Counted from the first letter of the stretch, positions 12,501-25,997 are shown. The stretch: 64,000 bases of DNA from Marchantia polymorpha subsp. ruderalis (GCA_037833965.1 AP031358.1:7758001-7822000); one strand, 5' to 3'. The notes: a model not told the origin generated them from the letters alone. Numbers and translations: made by a program.

Positions 12501-15500
12501 GACTACACTTGCGACAGATTACCGCGGACTCTTGGTTGTTCAGGATATATTTGGGAAAGAAACAATAGAAAAGCTTGACGTTCCAGGGCAACTCGGTTAT
12601 GATAGCCAAGGCAATTCCTTAATTATGAATCTTATGAAAAGATCAGCCTCCGAACCGCCCACTCAAGGCAGGCAACTTCTGTTGAGAGGTTTGACCGCCC
12701 TCCATGCTTTACGATATACTGCTCTTAATCTATGCACCTACGGTATACAGGTAGCCCATCTATACCTGGAAAATCTTTTTCATAGAATCAGCTTCCTAGA
12801 AGAACTGATTCTAAATTCTCGAGTTGAGCTTGAAGATGCATATAACAAAGTTGAGAGAGGGATATACCAAGATCATCCAAAGTTGGAGCATCTTGAAAAG
12901 ATACTGAAAGAGCGAGGGCCATCCCATAAAATTCTATTGGTCGCTGACAGAAGAGCATTTTTTACTCTTTTCAGAAAGCTCCTGTCATCAGGCTGCAATC
13001 CCTATCAAATTGATCGTAAAGAACAGTATCTCCTGAGAGGAAAACTCCATCCGGACTTCAAGACGAAGCTGACAGAAGAAATTAATGACTCGTTACGATT
13101 CTCCAACTGTCTTCTTGTTCCTTGCGCGTAAGTGCTTACTCGTTGTGCTCTCATTGGTTCTGTCATTGGTCACCACTTCTATCGCTCATCTATTCTGTTC
13201 ATACGAAATATACATGCCATGCTTTGAAGTGACTATCTGGGTTGTTTCCAACTTGGCTGGGTTGAAAACACTCAAAAAATTTCTTAGAGGATTCATCAAA
13301 ACCAGTTGTTCTATGAAGTTTCCTTCATTGTTCTCTCCTTCACTCATAGTTTCATAAAGAATTATCTGTAAAATTTTAATAACAGGCGATGTAAACTCAT
13401 GTGTGTGTCCAGAGTGGTTGTGAGACAAACTTTACTTTGACCCAACATAAACATGTTTTGGTTTCAACACCCTCTCTCAACAAGTCTTGATCTGTTTGCA
13501 GATACATTACAGACTCCTTCCCAATAGAAAATTTTACAATGGTCATACAGTACGCGGGTTGTGCAAACGATGCGTCAGTTGAAGATGTCTTGAGGAGGGG
13601 AAATTGTGAGCAACACATTTTAGAGGTTCATCTGTATCCTGATGAAGTGAAATTTGCGATTATCCACGGAACAGCTCCTATCGCGGATGACGGGAACCAC
13701 CAAGCGCAGGTATTGATTGTATTTTTCTACCTCCCCATCATTAATTTCGGTCTTTTTTGACTTCAGTGTTCATCTTCGAAATTCTCAAATAGCGTTCAGG
13801 ATGTGTCACCTGTCTCTAGAAACCTTTAGTCACCTAGGAGACTGTAAGTGGATGAATGAGTGATCCTTTTCTATAGCACAAGTGCAAGTAAGATGGTTTA
13901 AGTGCCATTTTCTCCTGATGGACGACCGTAAACATGGTGTCGAAATCTTCTTCATATTTCAATGCCTCTGCCGGGCCAAGCGTCATAGAGTAAAACTTAT
14001 CCCCATCTCACGAGGACCTGGAGAAAAACCATTAGCCAATAACAGACCATTGGTTCCTCTCTTCAGAACGATTGTTGACTACATATGCTGACGGAAGTAC
14101 TGTGTTTGCGGTTCTGCTCTAGATTCTCTCTTCCAATGGACCGAAACCATTCTTTCGTACAGAAAGTAGATATGAGCTGTGAGTGCTTGATCACGATATT
14201 TTTTCTCCGAACCTATTCCCAGAAATGACCAGGAGCCCCTGCTGCATCTTGACTTCAGCCAGGATGTAGATGCATCCTTCTTGTGACAGATCACCAAAGA
14301 AAGTCACACCTTTGTATACTGTATTGTTGAAATACCATAAGAGCCTGATGTAAAAAGAACCTGATGAGCTGGCAACGCGATTGATTAGCGTCTCCTAGCA
14401 GAATGAGAAAAACATACATGTATTCTTATCCCAACGGACTGATTGTGAAATCGATGAGGATTACTCCCCTTTAAATGAACCTGAATTGCTCACGTTTTGA
14501 CAAATCATTCTTGCATATTTGTGATCTCTCAGGATCGCTTGTCTGAGAAGATTTTGAAGATCCTCGAACCGACCGACAATTCTCCTTATCAGTCAGATTC
14601 AGGTTTAGCCAAAATGTCAGAAGTATCACCAAATGCAAACGACGTTACAGCCTGCAATGTCAAAGTGGAGGCAACACCGTGTTCATCCATAAATGGATAC
14701 GTTACCCAGGACAACAGAAATTCTAACGAAAGCGGTCAACCTACAAGGAGAGAATGTGACATGACCATTGTTGCCAACGTTTCTGAACAAAGTGAGCACA
14801 AGCTGGCAGAAAGAAGGGGCTTATATCAGAAGATTCTGTGTCTTGAAAAAAACAACATACAATTCGTAGAGAGAGAGTTCCGACTACCTGTCGACCTTGT
14901 GCTGAGCCCTGCGACTTGTCTCGTCATATATACATGGCAAATTCTTCAGAAGCTGGTGCAGAAAGTCGACAGCAAACAGATCTCACTACGCAATGAGATC
15001 GAGACGATCCTGAAAGCAATCAGTTTTTCCTACCAAAATTGCATACTGGTAAGTTGGACTCGAAAACATACCTCAGTTAAAAATACAAAGCTCATTGTTA
15101 CATTGAATAACCTTCGTCCCTCATTTATGGATGACAAGTAGACCTTCTCAGCTTATATGCTCGAGCGTTGACTTGTAGACCGGAGCAATATATGATGTAT
15201 GATACTCCTTTTGGTGGAATCCAGATTTTCGAAGGGCCCACAGATTTCACGTCAGCAGTTCTGGATGTTTTATGTGACATTCAGGCTATTGCAATTTTTT
15301 TTGGTCTGCATGTTCAGTGGTTTACATCAGACGGGTTGGAAGTCACAGACAAGATCGTCATGAAGAGTATCGAGGCTGCCCGCCAGTCTAAGCTCTTGGA
15401 AGCATATCCGGCCATGACTGAGGCACCAACCATAGCCGAAGCCTTCTTGACAGAGTTTCCGTCTGTAAATCCGCTGACCGCTCATGCTGTACTTTCCTCC

Positions 15501-16975
15501 GGTTGCCCACTGAGGACATTCTTCTCAGTGACCCTCGACCAACAATTTGCTCTTGTAGAGGGTTTTGGTGTTCCGAAGCACAGCTTGGAGCTGTTTAAGG
15601 CTCAGTGCGTTTTCAGAGAGGTTGGTACTCCTGATCGCTCAAATTGGCTGCGAATTTCCTCCCAGACCAACCAAAAGAAGGTTACACATGATGATCTGAA
15701 AGACGTTGGGATGTCGGATCGTCAGAGAAATGTCCCTCTTACAAGCGATTTTACTGGGATTACAAATCTCCTAACTTATAAAGAGCCAGACATAGATCTT
15801 GACATTTACAGTCCCCTGTCTGACCGTGAGAAGGACTTTGAATCTTGGAGAAGAAATCTTGAGTTACCAAATATCTTTGAAGAAGACGGTGACGCTCGAA
15901 TGGAGAAATCAAGGAAAACTGTGTCGTTTTCTGAAACAACTCTTTTTCGTGAGTTTCCTCCTGCGTCTGAAGTAACCGGAGACCCGAAGCCGACAGCTAT
16001 GGACTTTGAACTCAAGGAAGATTACTTGCCTCCAAAGTGCAACAATGTTGGCCATCGATCTCACGAATTTGTGGATCAAGAGTCATTCCGGTCAGAGGAA
16101 GAACCGGTCGGACTTTCTACTCCATTTGATGACATCTTATCCTTCCTTCAACCAACGCATCGTGAAGAGGGTAGGTTCGTACCGTCTCGTCACAAGTTGG
16201 GAACTTCTCTAAGCACCTGGGGTGAAGATGGAAGCGGCAGAAGAATGTTTTACAGCACGAACGACAAGAACATCGAACAATCTACTGGAAGTGTTGACAG
16301 CGAAAGTCCTCTGACTCCAAATACGTTTTCAGCTTTTGAGGACTTTTTTATTTCTACGGACAAGCAAGGCAGCCAGAATGGAAAACCTCAATCCTCAATC
16401 CCATCGTCACCGTGCAGTTCCAAACCTGCCAGTAAAAAACAGCTATCACAAACTTCGCTGGATAGGTTTCGATACCAAGCTCAAGATTCGAAGATATCGA
16501 GGAGCTCGAAGACAGCACCAAGGTTTTCGAAGAATTATCCTCGTGACAAAGAAAGAAATTTGTGCACCCCTCGGTCGTCTCTAGTCCGCAGCTACGTTCC
16601 AGCTGATAAGAAATCAAAGAAGGTAAACTCGCAGGTTTTTCATCTTTGAGGCCGATAGAACTTTACTGCTAGATTTCGTGTGCTGACACTTCTAAGGCTC
16701 TATGTCGATTGACCAGCTTCTTTAGATTTTCTATGAACAAACTTGCACATGCTCTTCTATGTACTTTTCGTGCTTCGCGAACAAATGAGACCTCCTACGA
16801 GACCACATGCAGCTGTATGGTTTCTATTTTCCGAGCAATGCTAATCTGTCCTGTGTGTTGATGCGTCCAGCTTTTGGGACTCACAAGACGAGGCAGCGAT
16901 GTCCAACAACGCCTTGTTTGGATAAACAGGAATAACAAAAGTCATGACACATCGAAGCGGCAGAGGACAGATTAG
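9570..16975 (+). CDS. SHOC1: SHOC1/ZIP2-type meiotic crossover protein (XPF-like), at least 8 exons
   Basis: Orthologue of SHORTAGE IN CHIASMATA 1, the XPF-like ZMM protein that with PTD promotes class I meiotic crossovers. Exons supported: 9570-9914, 10430-10513, 10765-10833, 10966-13127, 13502-13709, 14533-15048, 15225-16622, 16871-16975. All have GT-AG borders; frames agree throughout (one phase-2 intron after exon 4, the rest phase 0), giving about 1,628 residues, close to flowering-plant SHOC1. Hallmarks: FLADVFPQKIEHRDV near the N-terminus, SLPTPSITEL, LDDLAFFVQARKG, YGIQVAHLYLENLF, YITDSFPIENFTMVIQYAG, EREFRLPVDLVLSPATCL and AESFL-like AEAFLTEFPSVNPLTAHAV. The last small exon ends in VQQRLVWINR, matching the family's C-terminal KLVW tail. 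The true start is unresolved: one or more short upstream exons are expected before 9570. The 9914-10430 gap could hide another exon. Looks functional. Confidence 0.9.
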
Positions 16976-19900
16976 CGTGCAGCATATGTGCTAATCATGG
17001 TGGTTTATGACCATGAATGATGCAAAATTACCTGTCTTACGGTACAAGGCCGTGCTCCTATTGTCTATGTCATTGCTTTTGCAATTCCGATGAGCCTCGT
17101 ACACAGCGAGGGATCTCCTTAAATCCTCTCTTGTCCTGCAGCGGCGAAGCACACAGAGGTATGTACTGTGAAGACGAACGCAGAGCCCATTTCCGAACAC
17201 ACTAGAGTTCTTGGGCGTCTATCAAGAGACAAGTAGTACACTGTAGATATTGATGTTCGATGTTCTTCATTTTCGATACCTCAAAGTTATCTGTCCATTT
17301 CCAAACTCCAGGTGTGCATGTTGCAGCCACAGATTTTGCCTCCCCAGGACCCACACTTTGATCTCATCAAGGCCTACGCATGGTATGCTAATTTGACTGA
17401 GGTTGTAGCCCCATGATCCGCCCATTGCTTTCGTCTTTCTACGGTACCGTAAGAGTCCTACAGATGTGTATGCCGTACTATGACAGCTGTGTTCAATTCC
17501 AGTCTAGTGAATTCTTTCTAGACAAAATATAGTGAGTGGGATCTCTTCTTCCTCCGGGACGTACAGATGTGTATGTCCCGGAGGAAGTACATATATGTAT
17601 TCTATATATGTGTCATGCTTTGCGAGACGTCTCGTCAGTTCCTATCTTCTGGAGGGTTCCAGGACGGAGACTAAATAGTGTAAGTATCCTTGGGCCACAT
17701 CGTCGTCGAGTTCATGTCTGTATCAAGACAGAAAAGAATACATCCTGGACACAAAAAGTCTCCCATCAGATGATGATGGTGTCAAGCATTCGTCACTTCA
17801 CGTGGGCGTGGGCTACCACAGTAAAGTAGAACTTTTGGCAAAACTTGTGACTTCAGGCGAAATTCATCGTCAGGAGTTTCGCGTATTGCAATAACTAACG
17901 GCCATTCTACTTATGGCCAAGTGAAAGGAAGTCTCAAACCTGAGAGCTGTGGTAGAGGAGAAGACCTGAACGGTACGGTACCATACTCGAGAATCGAAGA
18001 GTGGTCGCAGTTTAATTTGGCCACAATCATCTTCATAGCTGGATAGTGGATTTATGTTGGATAATCCTTGAAAAGGTTGAATTTTGAGATACGGGTTCTT
18101 TCCATCGATCACTTACCACTCATTGAAAAACAAAGAATATGTTCGAAAAAGTGCGCCGTAGGTCTTTATCATCATAGTGTCGGGGATAACGAGGAATTAT
18201 GACAGCACATTCTTAAAAAGTGAAGCCTTGCTCACGAATCAAGCCCAAGTCATGCTAACAAACACCATCATGCACCGTGTACTTTTTGGCCGGTGAAATC
18301 AGAGATTCAATAACATCAGAATAGCATACTCTAGAACAATGTATAAAGACATTGTAGAAGGGGGGAGTTTTTTCACAAACTGACCGTTCATTCTTCAAAT
18401 GCCATAAATTGTTGTGGCGCGACAGAGTTTTTCACAATACTCAGAGTGTGTGCACGGCACGCTTAATTTGGTGAAACAGTTAGATTCCATCACCCGAAGA
18501 AAGAGTTTTTTACGTTCTGACTTTCACCGTCACTTTTACTTTTGCCTCTCCAGAAGAAGCTGAGTAGTTGGAGGGGGCACACGCAAAACGCAGCTCTTCT
18601 TATAATTAGCCTCCTACGGATGTGTCTCAACCTTACTGCGTTCTGAATCCTGCTAGTTGACAAGAGGTAAGTGCTGCTTTGATACTGACTTCGTACACCG
18701 AAAAATTTATCACGAAAAGCATGGGAAGTACCCGTCTGGATGCTGCTGGTACTTCAAATTCTTCTCTTTCATTCGTAAACAACGTTGACCAGATATCATA
18801 GTGACGCTCGTTAGTCCAAATTCTTGCAGCCAATTCTAAATTCTAATGGGATATCTTCATACGTTTCTACAGACGTGAAGCCCTTGACCTAGAGAAGAAC
18901 CTCGTAAGAGCTACCCACCTGCAAACAACAGACTTTTGTAATCCTTTGTCTGTTGACAATGCTCCGAACAGTTCAGTCAAAAGGATGTACTCGGTGAGAG
19001 GGCTTACCAGGAAGAGTGTTGCCTGCTTTCGAATTTAGCTGAAACAACGCATAACTGGATTCAGTTATTTGAGTGTTTAGTATTCCGATCGTGCAAGATT
19101 TGAGTGCTCTCCTCGAATCCATCTCTTATCGCTGGAGGAAGCGTTGACTCGCAGATCCGAATTCGCCCTCCCCCCGAGCGAGAGAATATTCACGGGCATT
19201 TGCTAGGATACTGTAGCAATTGGTGAGACCTCCGTGGTTCGCGGAAGAGAACAGGAGAATGACAATAGTGAACAATAGTGAAAGACAATTTAGCTTCGCC
19301 CGCGATCACTGTCCTGTACGCCCACAACGAGTGACCTCGTGGCAACGTACGATAGGATCGGCCAACAAGTATTCCGAGGATAAGGCCCACCATGGGGTGA
19401 GCTATTAAACCTGAGCAAGGGGACTTGGGAATGAAGCACCCAGCTGCAACTGATGAGGCTCCGAACAGTCTAAACTCCACCGATCACGACTGTTCTTGGC
19501 AGCAATTTGGCTCCTGTGCATCCATGGTAACAGGATGACGAAATGCGCTCATTCTGCCGGATAAGTGGAAGAGACAGGGATGATTACTCTCTTGACCCCA
19601 TCATTAGAGTTGGACTCAATGCCGCTGATGGGCACTGTAATTAACTTTGTGGCGCTGGTTTTGTCTGGCTGACTCTGGAGCTTGCGGTCATGCGGTTCGC
19701 TTTTGACGATTGTGAAGGGCTCTCCTTCACGGAGGGGTTTCTTCTGGGATTTAAACGCTCCTGGATGACGGAGATGAGAGCTGTTCAGAATTGCGTCTTT
19801 TTATCGTAAGTCGTAGCGGAGCTTCAGTGGATTGCATATCTATCAGCCGTATTGTCGTAAAGAGCATCATCCTGACATTCAACTGATATCCAACCGAGAA

Positions 19901-20673
19901 CCCTGGGTCGTAGAAATGTAGAAAGGCGGATAATCACCAAACTAGAAAATGTACTGCTTCAGCACTATCTCTGAAACAGTATGCACTACGGATCTGTCAA
20001 GCTTTTCAATGTCATAACAATATACCACCCGTAGCGCTTGGAAGAGGACGACGTAACAGCAGTGTAGGACCCTTGGACTGAATCGAGTTTTATTATCCTG
20101 GAGCTCAGGAGGATTCAGCTCCCACGAGGAACCAGAGGAGGAGAATAATACTGTAGCTAAGGCCGAGAAACTGCGTTGGCTGTATTTCGAAAGCATGAAG
20201 CATGAGAAATATAGTTGCTGAACAAACCACAAGGACTTGCCATGATATGTAAGACATCTCACGACCTTATGTCAAGACGTCCTCTTCAGCTTCTTTGACA
20301 TTCTCATCTGTGGGACCCTTTCGTGTCTGTCTTGCTTTATATGCCTCGGCTGCTGGCCATATCAATATCCCTAAGATTCCCACCGATGATCAGAACGGGA
20401 CCTTCCTTATCCACGGATTCATTCACGTGGAGCACTTTTTGTTCCCGACCTGCCGAAGCTAATGCTAGTATTTCTAGCCAAATAAACCGGGAGGTGCAAG
20501 TGTACAATGATATTACTATAATTGATTCTTGTAATATTGTCATGAATATAACTTCGGAACCAAGCTTTTAAACTCTCATACTTGCATGATGGATTTCTAA
20601 AGACGATAATATAAGAGTTTGTTTTACTTGAGTCTCTAGTACTTGTAAACCAAAAATGTAGTATATAAGAATC

Positions 20674-20676
<3 letters not shown>
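16976..20676. other. No recognised gene
   Basis: Ordinary-composition DNA downstream of SHOC1, with only short unrelated frames on both strands. A minus-strand stretch at about 20,275-20,543 stays open in overlapping frames and reads protein-like (LALASAGREQKVLHVNESV in one frame, AAEAYKARQTRKG in another), but I cannot assign it or fix exon borders. Confidence 0.35.
17548..17587. repeat. 17-bp inverted repeat (one mismatch), 6-nt loop
   Basis: CTTCCTCCGGGACGTAC at 17548-17564 pairs with GTATGTCCCGGAGGAAG at 17571-17587 with one mismatch. The arms are GC-rich, so a transcript across it would form a stable stem-loop. Confidence 0.8.

Positions 20677-20715
<39 letters not shown>
20677..20715. 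repeat. (TA)n microsatellite
   Basis: Uninterrupted TA dinucleotide run of about 39 bp. It marks the passage from host-type sequence into the AT-rich Copia fossil on the right. Confidence 0.95.
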
Positions 20716-20717
<2 letters not shown>

Positions 20718-20739
20718 AAAATATCAAAATAATGTTTTA

Positions 20740-23700
20740 TTTCAAACTTCATCTGTTCTAGAGTCCAAATATATAGTAGTTGTTAGTCTTTGTGTCATCA
20801 ACTTGATAGTAAACAATGTTGGAGTGAAGTCATAGTATGATATGTTTAGAGAAGCTTCTCAAACAATGTTTTAAAGATATCACATTTGAGTCAATTCCTT
20901 TTTTAGAAGTATTCATACCAATACTTGTCTTGTGACTAAAAGATTTTCTTTTCAAAATCATATTGAACAACTTTCTTCTCATCTTTGTTTTTCAAAATTT
21001 TTTGAAACTAGTTAAATGTTCAGTTGATTAGATCTCTAAATAATGCATCTACCATCAAGTGTAAATATATACCAAACTATAGATTTTCTCTTGTCCATTA
21101 TTCAATGTAATCTTGCAAAATTTTGTCATTGTCTTATAATCCATTAAAAAAAAAACCATATCCTTAGTATTCTTTAGGTATTGCCAAAATCCATTTCACT
21201 TTTCTCTAATATACTTTCCTTGGATTCGACATGTGGCTTCTCACCTTGCCCATCACTTGTATCAAACCCAATATCAAACCTTGTGCATAACATCAAATAT
21301 TTGAGGTTATAAATAATTTTGTCATAAGAAATTCACGACATTTTTTTCTTTTCAATGATTTTGATTGGATAGTGAGCTAGAGAAAGTTTGAAATGTGTTA
21401 CCAAAGTAATTCATACTTCTTTGAAATTTGCCATATTAAAATTGTCAATTACATATTAACGTACTTGACTTGACTAAATCATAGTCATTTTTACATCAAA
21501 TTCCTATGGATATACATCCCTACTACTCTTGGACATTCTCAAATTTTTTATCTTGAGTGCATTTGAATATCTTGAAAATTTTGCTAGTTATTGCATTTGT
21601 CAACATATGATAGATTTTTTGTCAAGATGAGCATGTCAACCACGTATATTACTAAAATAATAAGATTAAATATCTCATTATTTACCTTTTTAATGTATAT
21701 ACAATGATCATACACACTTCGTAAAAAAGCTTGTGCTTTCGTAAACTCATAAAATCTCACAAATCACTATTTAGGAGTTTGCTTAAATTCATATAATGGT
21801 CTTATTAATCTACAAAAAAGTTTTTCTTAATCTTTCTTGTCATATAAACTACTTGTTTCAGGTGAATCGATCACAATCCGTAAAAAATTTTGTGATTACA
21901 TTCATCTGATTCATAATCAGACTAAATTTTGCAGTAAATGCACATAATAAATAAATTGTAGCATATTTTGTTTTAGGTGAAAATAATTCGTTGTAGATCA
22001 TATTAATCTACTCTTCTGTGAAAACTTTAGTCACCAATCTAGCTTTGAAAATAGTTTTATCGTAATCTGTTGGATAGTCTTTCAATTTATACATTCAATT
22101 GCAATCAATCAAAGCTTAGTTTCTTTATAGCTTCATTAGCTCCAGGATTTTGTTATCCATCATTGCACGCTTCGTAGTAGCAATTCACTCAAGTTTATTG
22201 ACATAAACTTGAGCTCTTTTACATGAAGAAGGTCTTACTCTTCCAAGATCAATGCAATATCATCATGATATTCTCTATTGATATCATGATCTTCAAACAT
22301 GTATGAATCAGCACATAATCCTTATCTTGAAGGAGCCATAAATTCCAATGCGATGATCTCCTTGTACACAATTTTTCTTCCTCTCTATATTTTGATGTAG
22401 GCTCACAAATGATTGATTGTTTCTCTAATTGCTGCTCTGAAGTAATTTGCTTCATATGTATTGGATTTTTTTTTTTCGCATCATTAATCTTATAATGATC
22501 AATACTATGAGTAAAAATTTTTCCTTGTCATTAGAGGAAGACTGAGAGTTCTTTCTCTTTCAATGATATGAACTCATTAAAAAATATATTTCTCCTGACA
22601 ATAATTTTACACAATATTAGGTTTCATAATCTAAAACTCTTTATATCACAAGCATGTAAAAAAAACACAATTTTGGGTAATAAATTTAGCCAAGCTATAC
22701 AATTTAGCCAAACATCTAGCCAAGCTATACAACTAAACATTGTCAAACGATCATAATCAAATATCTGTTTCAACTGCAATTTAATTAACGTCAAAAACTT
22801 AATTGCAATAGAAAGAAATTAGTTTACCAAAAAAATTGGGATCTTAACAACTTCAACTCAAAACACAAATGATAAATCAAATTGGCTCAACATAATACAC
22901 ACTTTCTCGAACATTGTTTGATTAAGCATAAAAAAAAAATAAAAATTTGGTGGAGAGTAGAAATTGTGGTGAGATGATGAGTAATTTTTTTACTTTTCGC
23001 AGTACTTGCAAAAATATCCAAAACTTCACTCCCCGCCATTATTCTAAATTCATATCTAAATATCTCACATTGTGTACACTGAGAGTTTCATCTTGTATAT
23101 TTCAAATCTCAAAAATTATAAACATCTCATATTTGTGTGAGATTATAAGCTCACATCAATCTTGAGTAATCATTAATAAATAATACAATGATATATAGTA
23201 AAATTTTTCAGAGAATGAGTTTTTGGAAGAGGGTTATGACATCACACATCACTATGTACGTACTCAAATAACTCCTTGAAAGTGTGAGTTCTAACACCAA
23301 ATACTTGTCTATGATGCTTGCGCATAATTTAATATTTGCAAATATGTAAATCAACTAAATCAATTTTCTTTTGTCTAGGAAAGATATGTATCTATTATTC
23401 ATTTGTCATGGCCTAGAATGCAACACATGGGTTATCTCAGCTCAACATTCAATAAAGTTGACTTCATCACAAATTATAGTGTTTTGAAGCAGATATAGAT
23501 TGTGGTGCTTATGAACTTTAAACATAATTTATTTACTACTCTCATCTCAAACATTGCTTTTTCTCCCTTCATTTAAGACTTTTTGAATCTAACATTTCCA
23601 GAAAGATCCATTTTTTTCTTATATCAGATATAAATCTAACTTGAGTCAATATATGTTGTACTCTTTAAAAAATTTAAGTCTTAATAAATCCAATACACTC

Positions 23701-24069
23701 AATCCTACAAGATGATCATTATTCATATGAACTGAAAGGTTCAATACTAAAACAGTACATAATAACACTCTAACGTAATATATTTGATAAAAATAAACAT
23801 TATCAAGAATCCATACATCAACTGCAACCTTTCTAAATTGCACATTGCATACCTTTGGCATCATAGTCCATCGTCCAACAAATCATACTCCTCGTGTCAA
23901 ACTTTGAAGCCACTTGGGCTAAAAGAGTATTAGCAATTTTGGTCTTCACATGGCGGTTCTTCTTGATGTGGTCAATTTTGCCACATTTCCAACACAACAT
24001 TTTTTTTTCTAAGAAAGTACTTATTTCAAGACTTGACCTATACTTGGATACAAGAAGTTTTTGTCCTTG
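20740..24069 (-). mobile_element. Ty1/Copia fossil, heavily decayed
   Basis: Read on the minus strand, pieces occur in Copia order. Near 23.83-24.08 kb is a gag zinc knuckle (CWKCGKIDHIKKN) preceded by MVTQGQK. At about 22.06-21.62 kb is reverse transcriptase, with KARLVTKVF-type, FSP-type and a YVDDMLI-like active-site segment. AT-rich remnants continue left. It carries many breaks and is clearly old. The left border is uncertain, and the right border abuts a Copia-type LTR fragment at 24,070. Confidence 0.75.
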
Positions 24070-24268
24070 TGTAACCATCTTTAGTTAGTTGGAACTAAAG
24101 TAGAGGTTACTCAAAATGTTTAACTAGTTACTTTAATGTGCATTAGTCATAGATGATATGTCAGCAATCCGCGAGCTTGGTAGGTGGAGAGTAAGTGTGT
24201 TAGTTGATAGTGACACGTCAGTGATCCGTATGCTTGTTAGGTAAGGATTGAATGTGTTGGTTACAAGC
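24070..24268 (+). repeat. Copia-type LTR fragment (family shared with 55,801)
   Basis: Begins TGTAACCATCTTTAGTTAG and matches the start of the LTR-like unit at 55,801 for about 170 bp, including two repeats of a 'GT(C/T)AGxxATCCG' segment. It is cut off on the right by the Gypsy-B LTR that begins at 24,269. Confidence 0.6.
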
Positions 24269-24666
24269 TGTAAGACCGGTTGTATGTATGTGTATTAGAA
24301 ATAGCCAAGGAGTGGAGTATGATTAGCATAGACATAGCTAAGTCTAGCTAGTTTTGATTAAGTCGAGCTAGTTATAACTAAGTTTATTAAGTTATAATTA
24401 TGTTTAGCTATAACTATACTATAAACTTGACGAAATAACGAGAGAAGTTCTAAAAGATTTGAATGAGCATTTTTATTTTATCTTGAACAAATGTCCAAAT
24501 TCCAAGAGAAAGAACTTTTGATGTGATGTTTAATCATGATTACTTTGACTAGGTAATGAGAAGTTCATTGGCTAGACTAAGTCTAATGTTGACTTAGAGG
24601 CAAGTGGAGGTTCTAGAAGTTGGAAAGTCACAAATGACATGTCGCCACCTCAATCTAGAGATTACC
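24269..24666 (+). repeat. Gypsy-B LTR fragment (first half)
   Basis: Starts TGTAAGACCGG and follows, with clear divergence, the first ~400 bp of the Gypsy-B LTRs at 45,488 and 52,400, including the AGCTAGTT-rich subrepeats and the CTAGACTAAGTCTAATGTTG block. It stops exactly where the LTR of A-old begins, so A-old inserted into this older LTR. The other half is not recognised in the window. Confidence 0.8.
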
Positions 24667-25038
24667 TGTGGGGCATACTTTTTTGTTTTTCTTTAAAACT
24701 TAACAAAAACATAAACATATTTGTGTAGAAGATAGTTATATGAGTTGGAAAGAGTAGATTTATAGGAGTTATGATAGGATTAGTTAGAATTTGTCCACGT
24801 CCGAAGATCTTTGGGTCTGCGGCGTAGTCTTTCAAGGACGTACGAAGAGCTGCGTTTTCGGCGAAGACATCGGAACCAATTTCAAATCATGCAACGGGCC
24901 GGACGATGTTCGCACGCGTTGGGAGTTCTACGAGGCGCGGGAGAGGCAATGTTAGAGCTTCAAGGGTAAAGGCAGTACGAGGAGACTTCGCGCTGACTTT
25001 GCGATATCAAGCAAGAACGAGCGAGAGAGAGAGAGGAA

Positions 25039-25713
25039 TTGCAATCGAGCCAACTCACGATTAGCGAAACGCAAATTGAAGACATGACGCCCAAGAAGAG
25101 TGAGAAGGTGAGGATGTTGGTTCCCTTGAAGGTGCCTTACGAGGAATTGAGACCTTTCAGACACGAGCTGAGAGAACTGCGGCTTGAATTCCTTTTGTGG
25201 AATTGGAATTGCGTCTCAACGAGTATCTGCAAGGAAATTATGGACAAGAGCGCGACCGAAGGCGAGGAGCTCTGCGGTAATCCCATGCTGTGGACCATCG
25301 AGCATTGGACAAAAGTAATGGAACCGTGTGCGGGCAGCGAAGGAGACCTGCTATTTGAGAAAAATAGCGTAGGACTTACGCGCAGCGAGGAATTCTCTTA
25401 CGGGACTCTCTTTGAGACTGGAAGACAGGGAACGAATGGATGGAAGATTGTAGATTACAAAGATCCGAAGAGAAGGGCAATCGCGTTGGGGATCATGCAC
25501 ATCTTACGGCCGACGCGCACGACTTATGTGACGGCCTGGCAAGTAGGGTTCTTCGAATGCATTTTGAAGGGACGGCGCGTACATTGGGCAAGGATCTTTT
25601 ACGATCTTGTCTGGGTGAATGCGTCTGGTCGATGGACGGTATCTATGACCAATCATCTTACTCCCTTTCTGGTGAATTTCTATCGAGGGATGGGATTGCT
25701 TACGAGGGAGTAG
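25039..25713 (+). pseudogene. LTR-borne protein of A-old, N-terminal part
   Basis: A 224-residue frame homologous to the first ~225 residues of the 857-residue protein in the A-young LTR. Shared blocks include FLLWxWN, CAGxEGDLLFExxSV, an ExSYxxLF segment, DYKDxxRR, ILxPTxTxYxxxWQV, VHWAR and NHLxPxLxxFYRxMGxLT. Rough identity by eye is about 40%, so the two are different subfamilies. It belongs to a fossil element and is separated from its C-terminal counterpart by the A-young insertion. Confidence 0.75.
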
Positions 25714-25992
25714 AAGAGACGATTTCCGAGAGAGCGGAAGTTCCTGACGGCTGAGTCCAATGAAGGGACTGAAGACGAGACCCGACTTCCCTCAATTCCA
25801 ACACACACCACCGCTCGAGGACCAGTGTAGGTGGACGTGGTTCACAGGCAGGAGCAGTCAGAGAGACGAGTGGCAAAGAGAAGGAAGGTCGTGAGTGATG
25901 ACGAGGAGGAATTGGCCCACGTGGTAAGAAGGATGGATATGGATGTAAGTGGAGCCAAGCAGCATAAAGCTCGCGCAAGACCAAAGAAGAGG

Positions 25993-25997
25993 GCGAA
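25993..25997. repeat. Target-site duplication GCGAA (left)
   Basis: Five bases directly left of A-young, identical to 41,526-41,530 on its right side. Confidence 0.95.

Noticed and set aside
25039-25713. An independent host gene of unknown function.
   Set aside because: Clear homology to the LTR-borne frame of A-young and position inside an A-old LTR make it part of the element.
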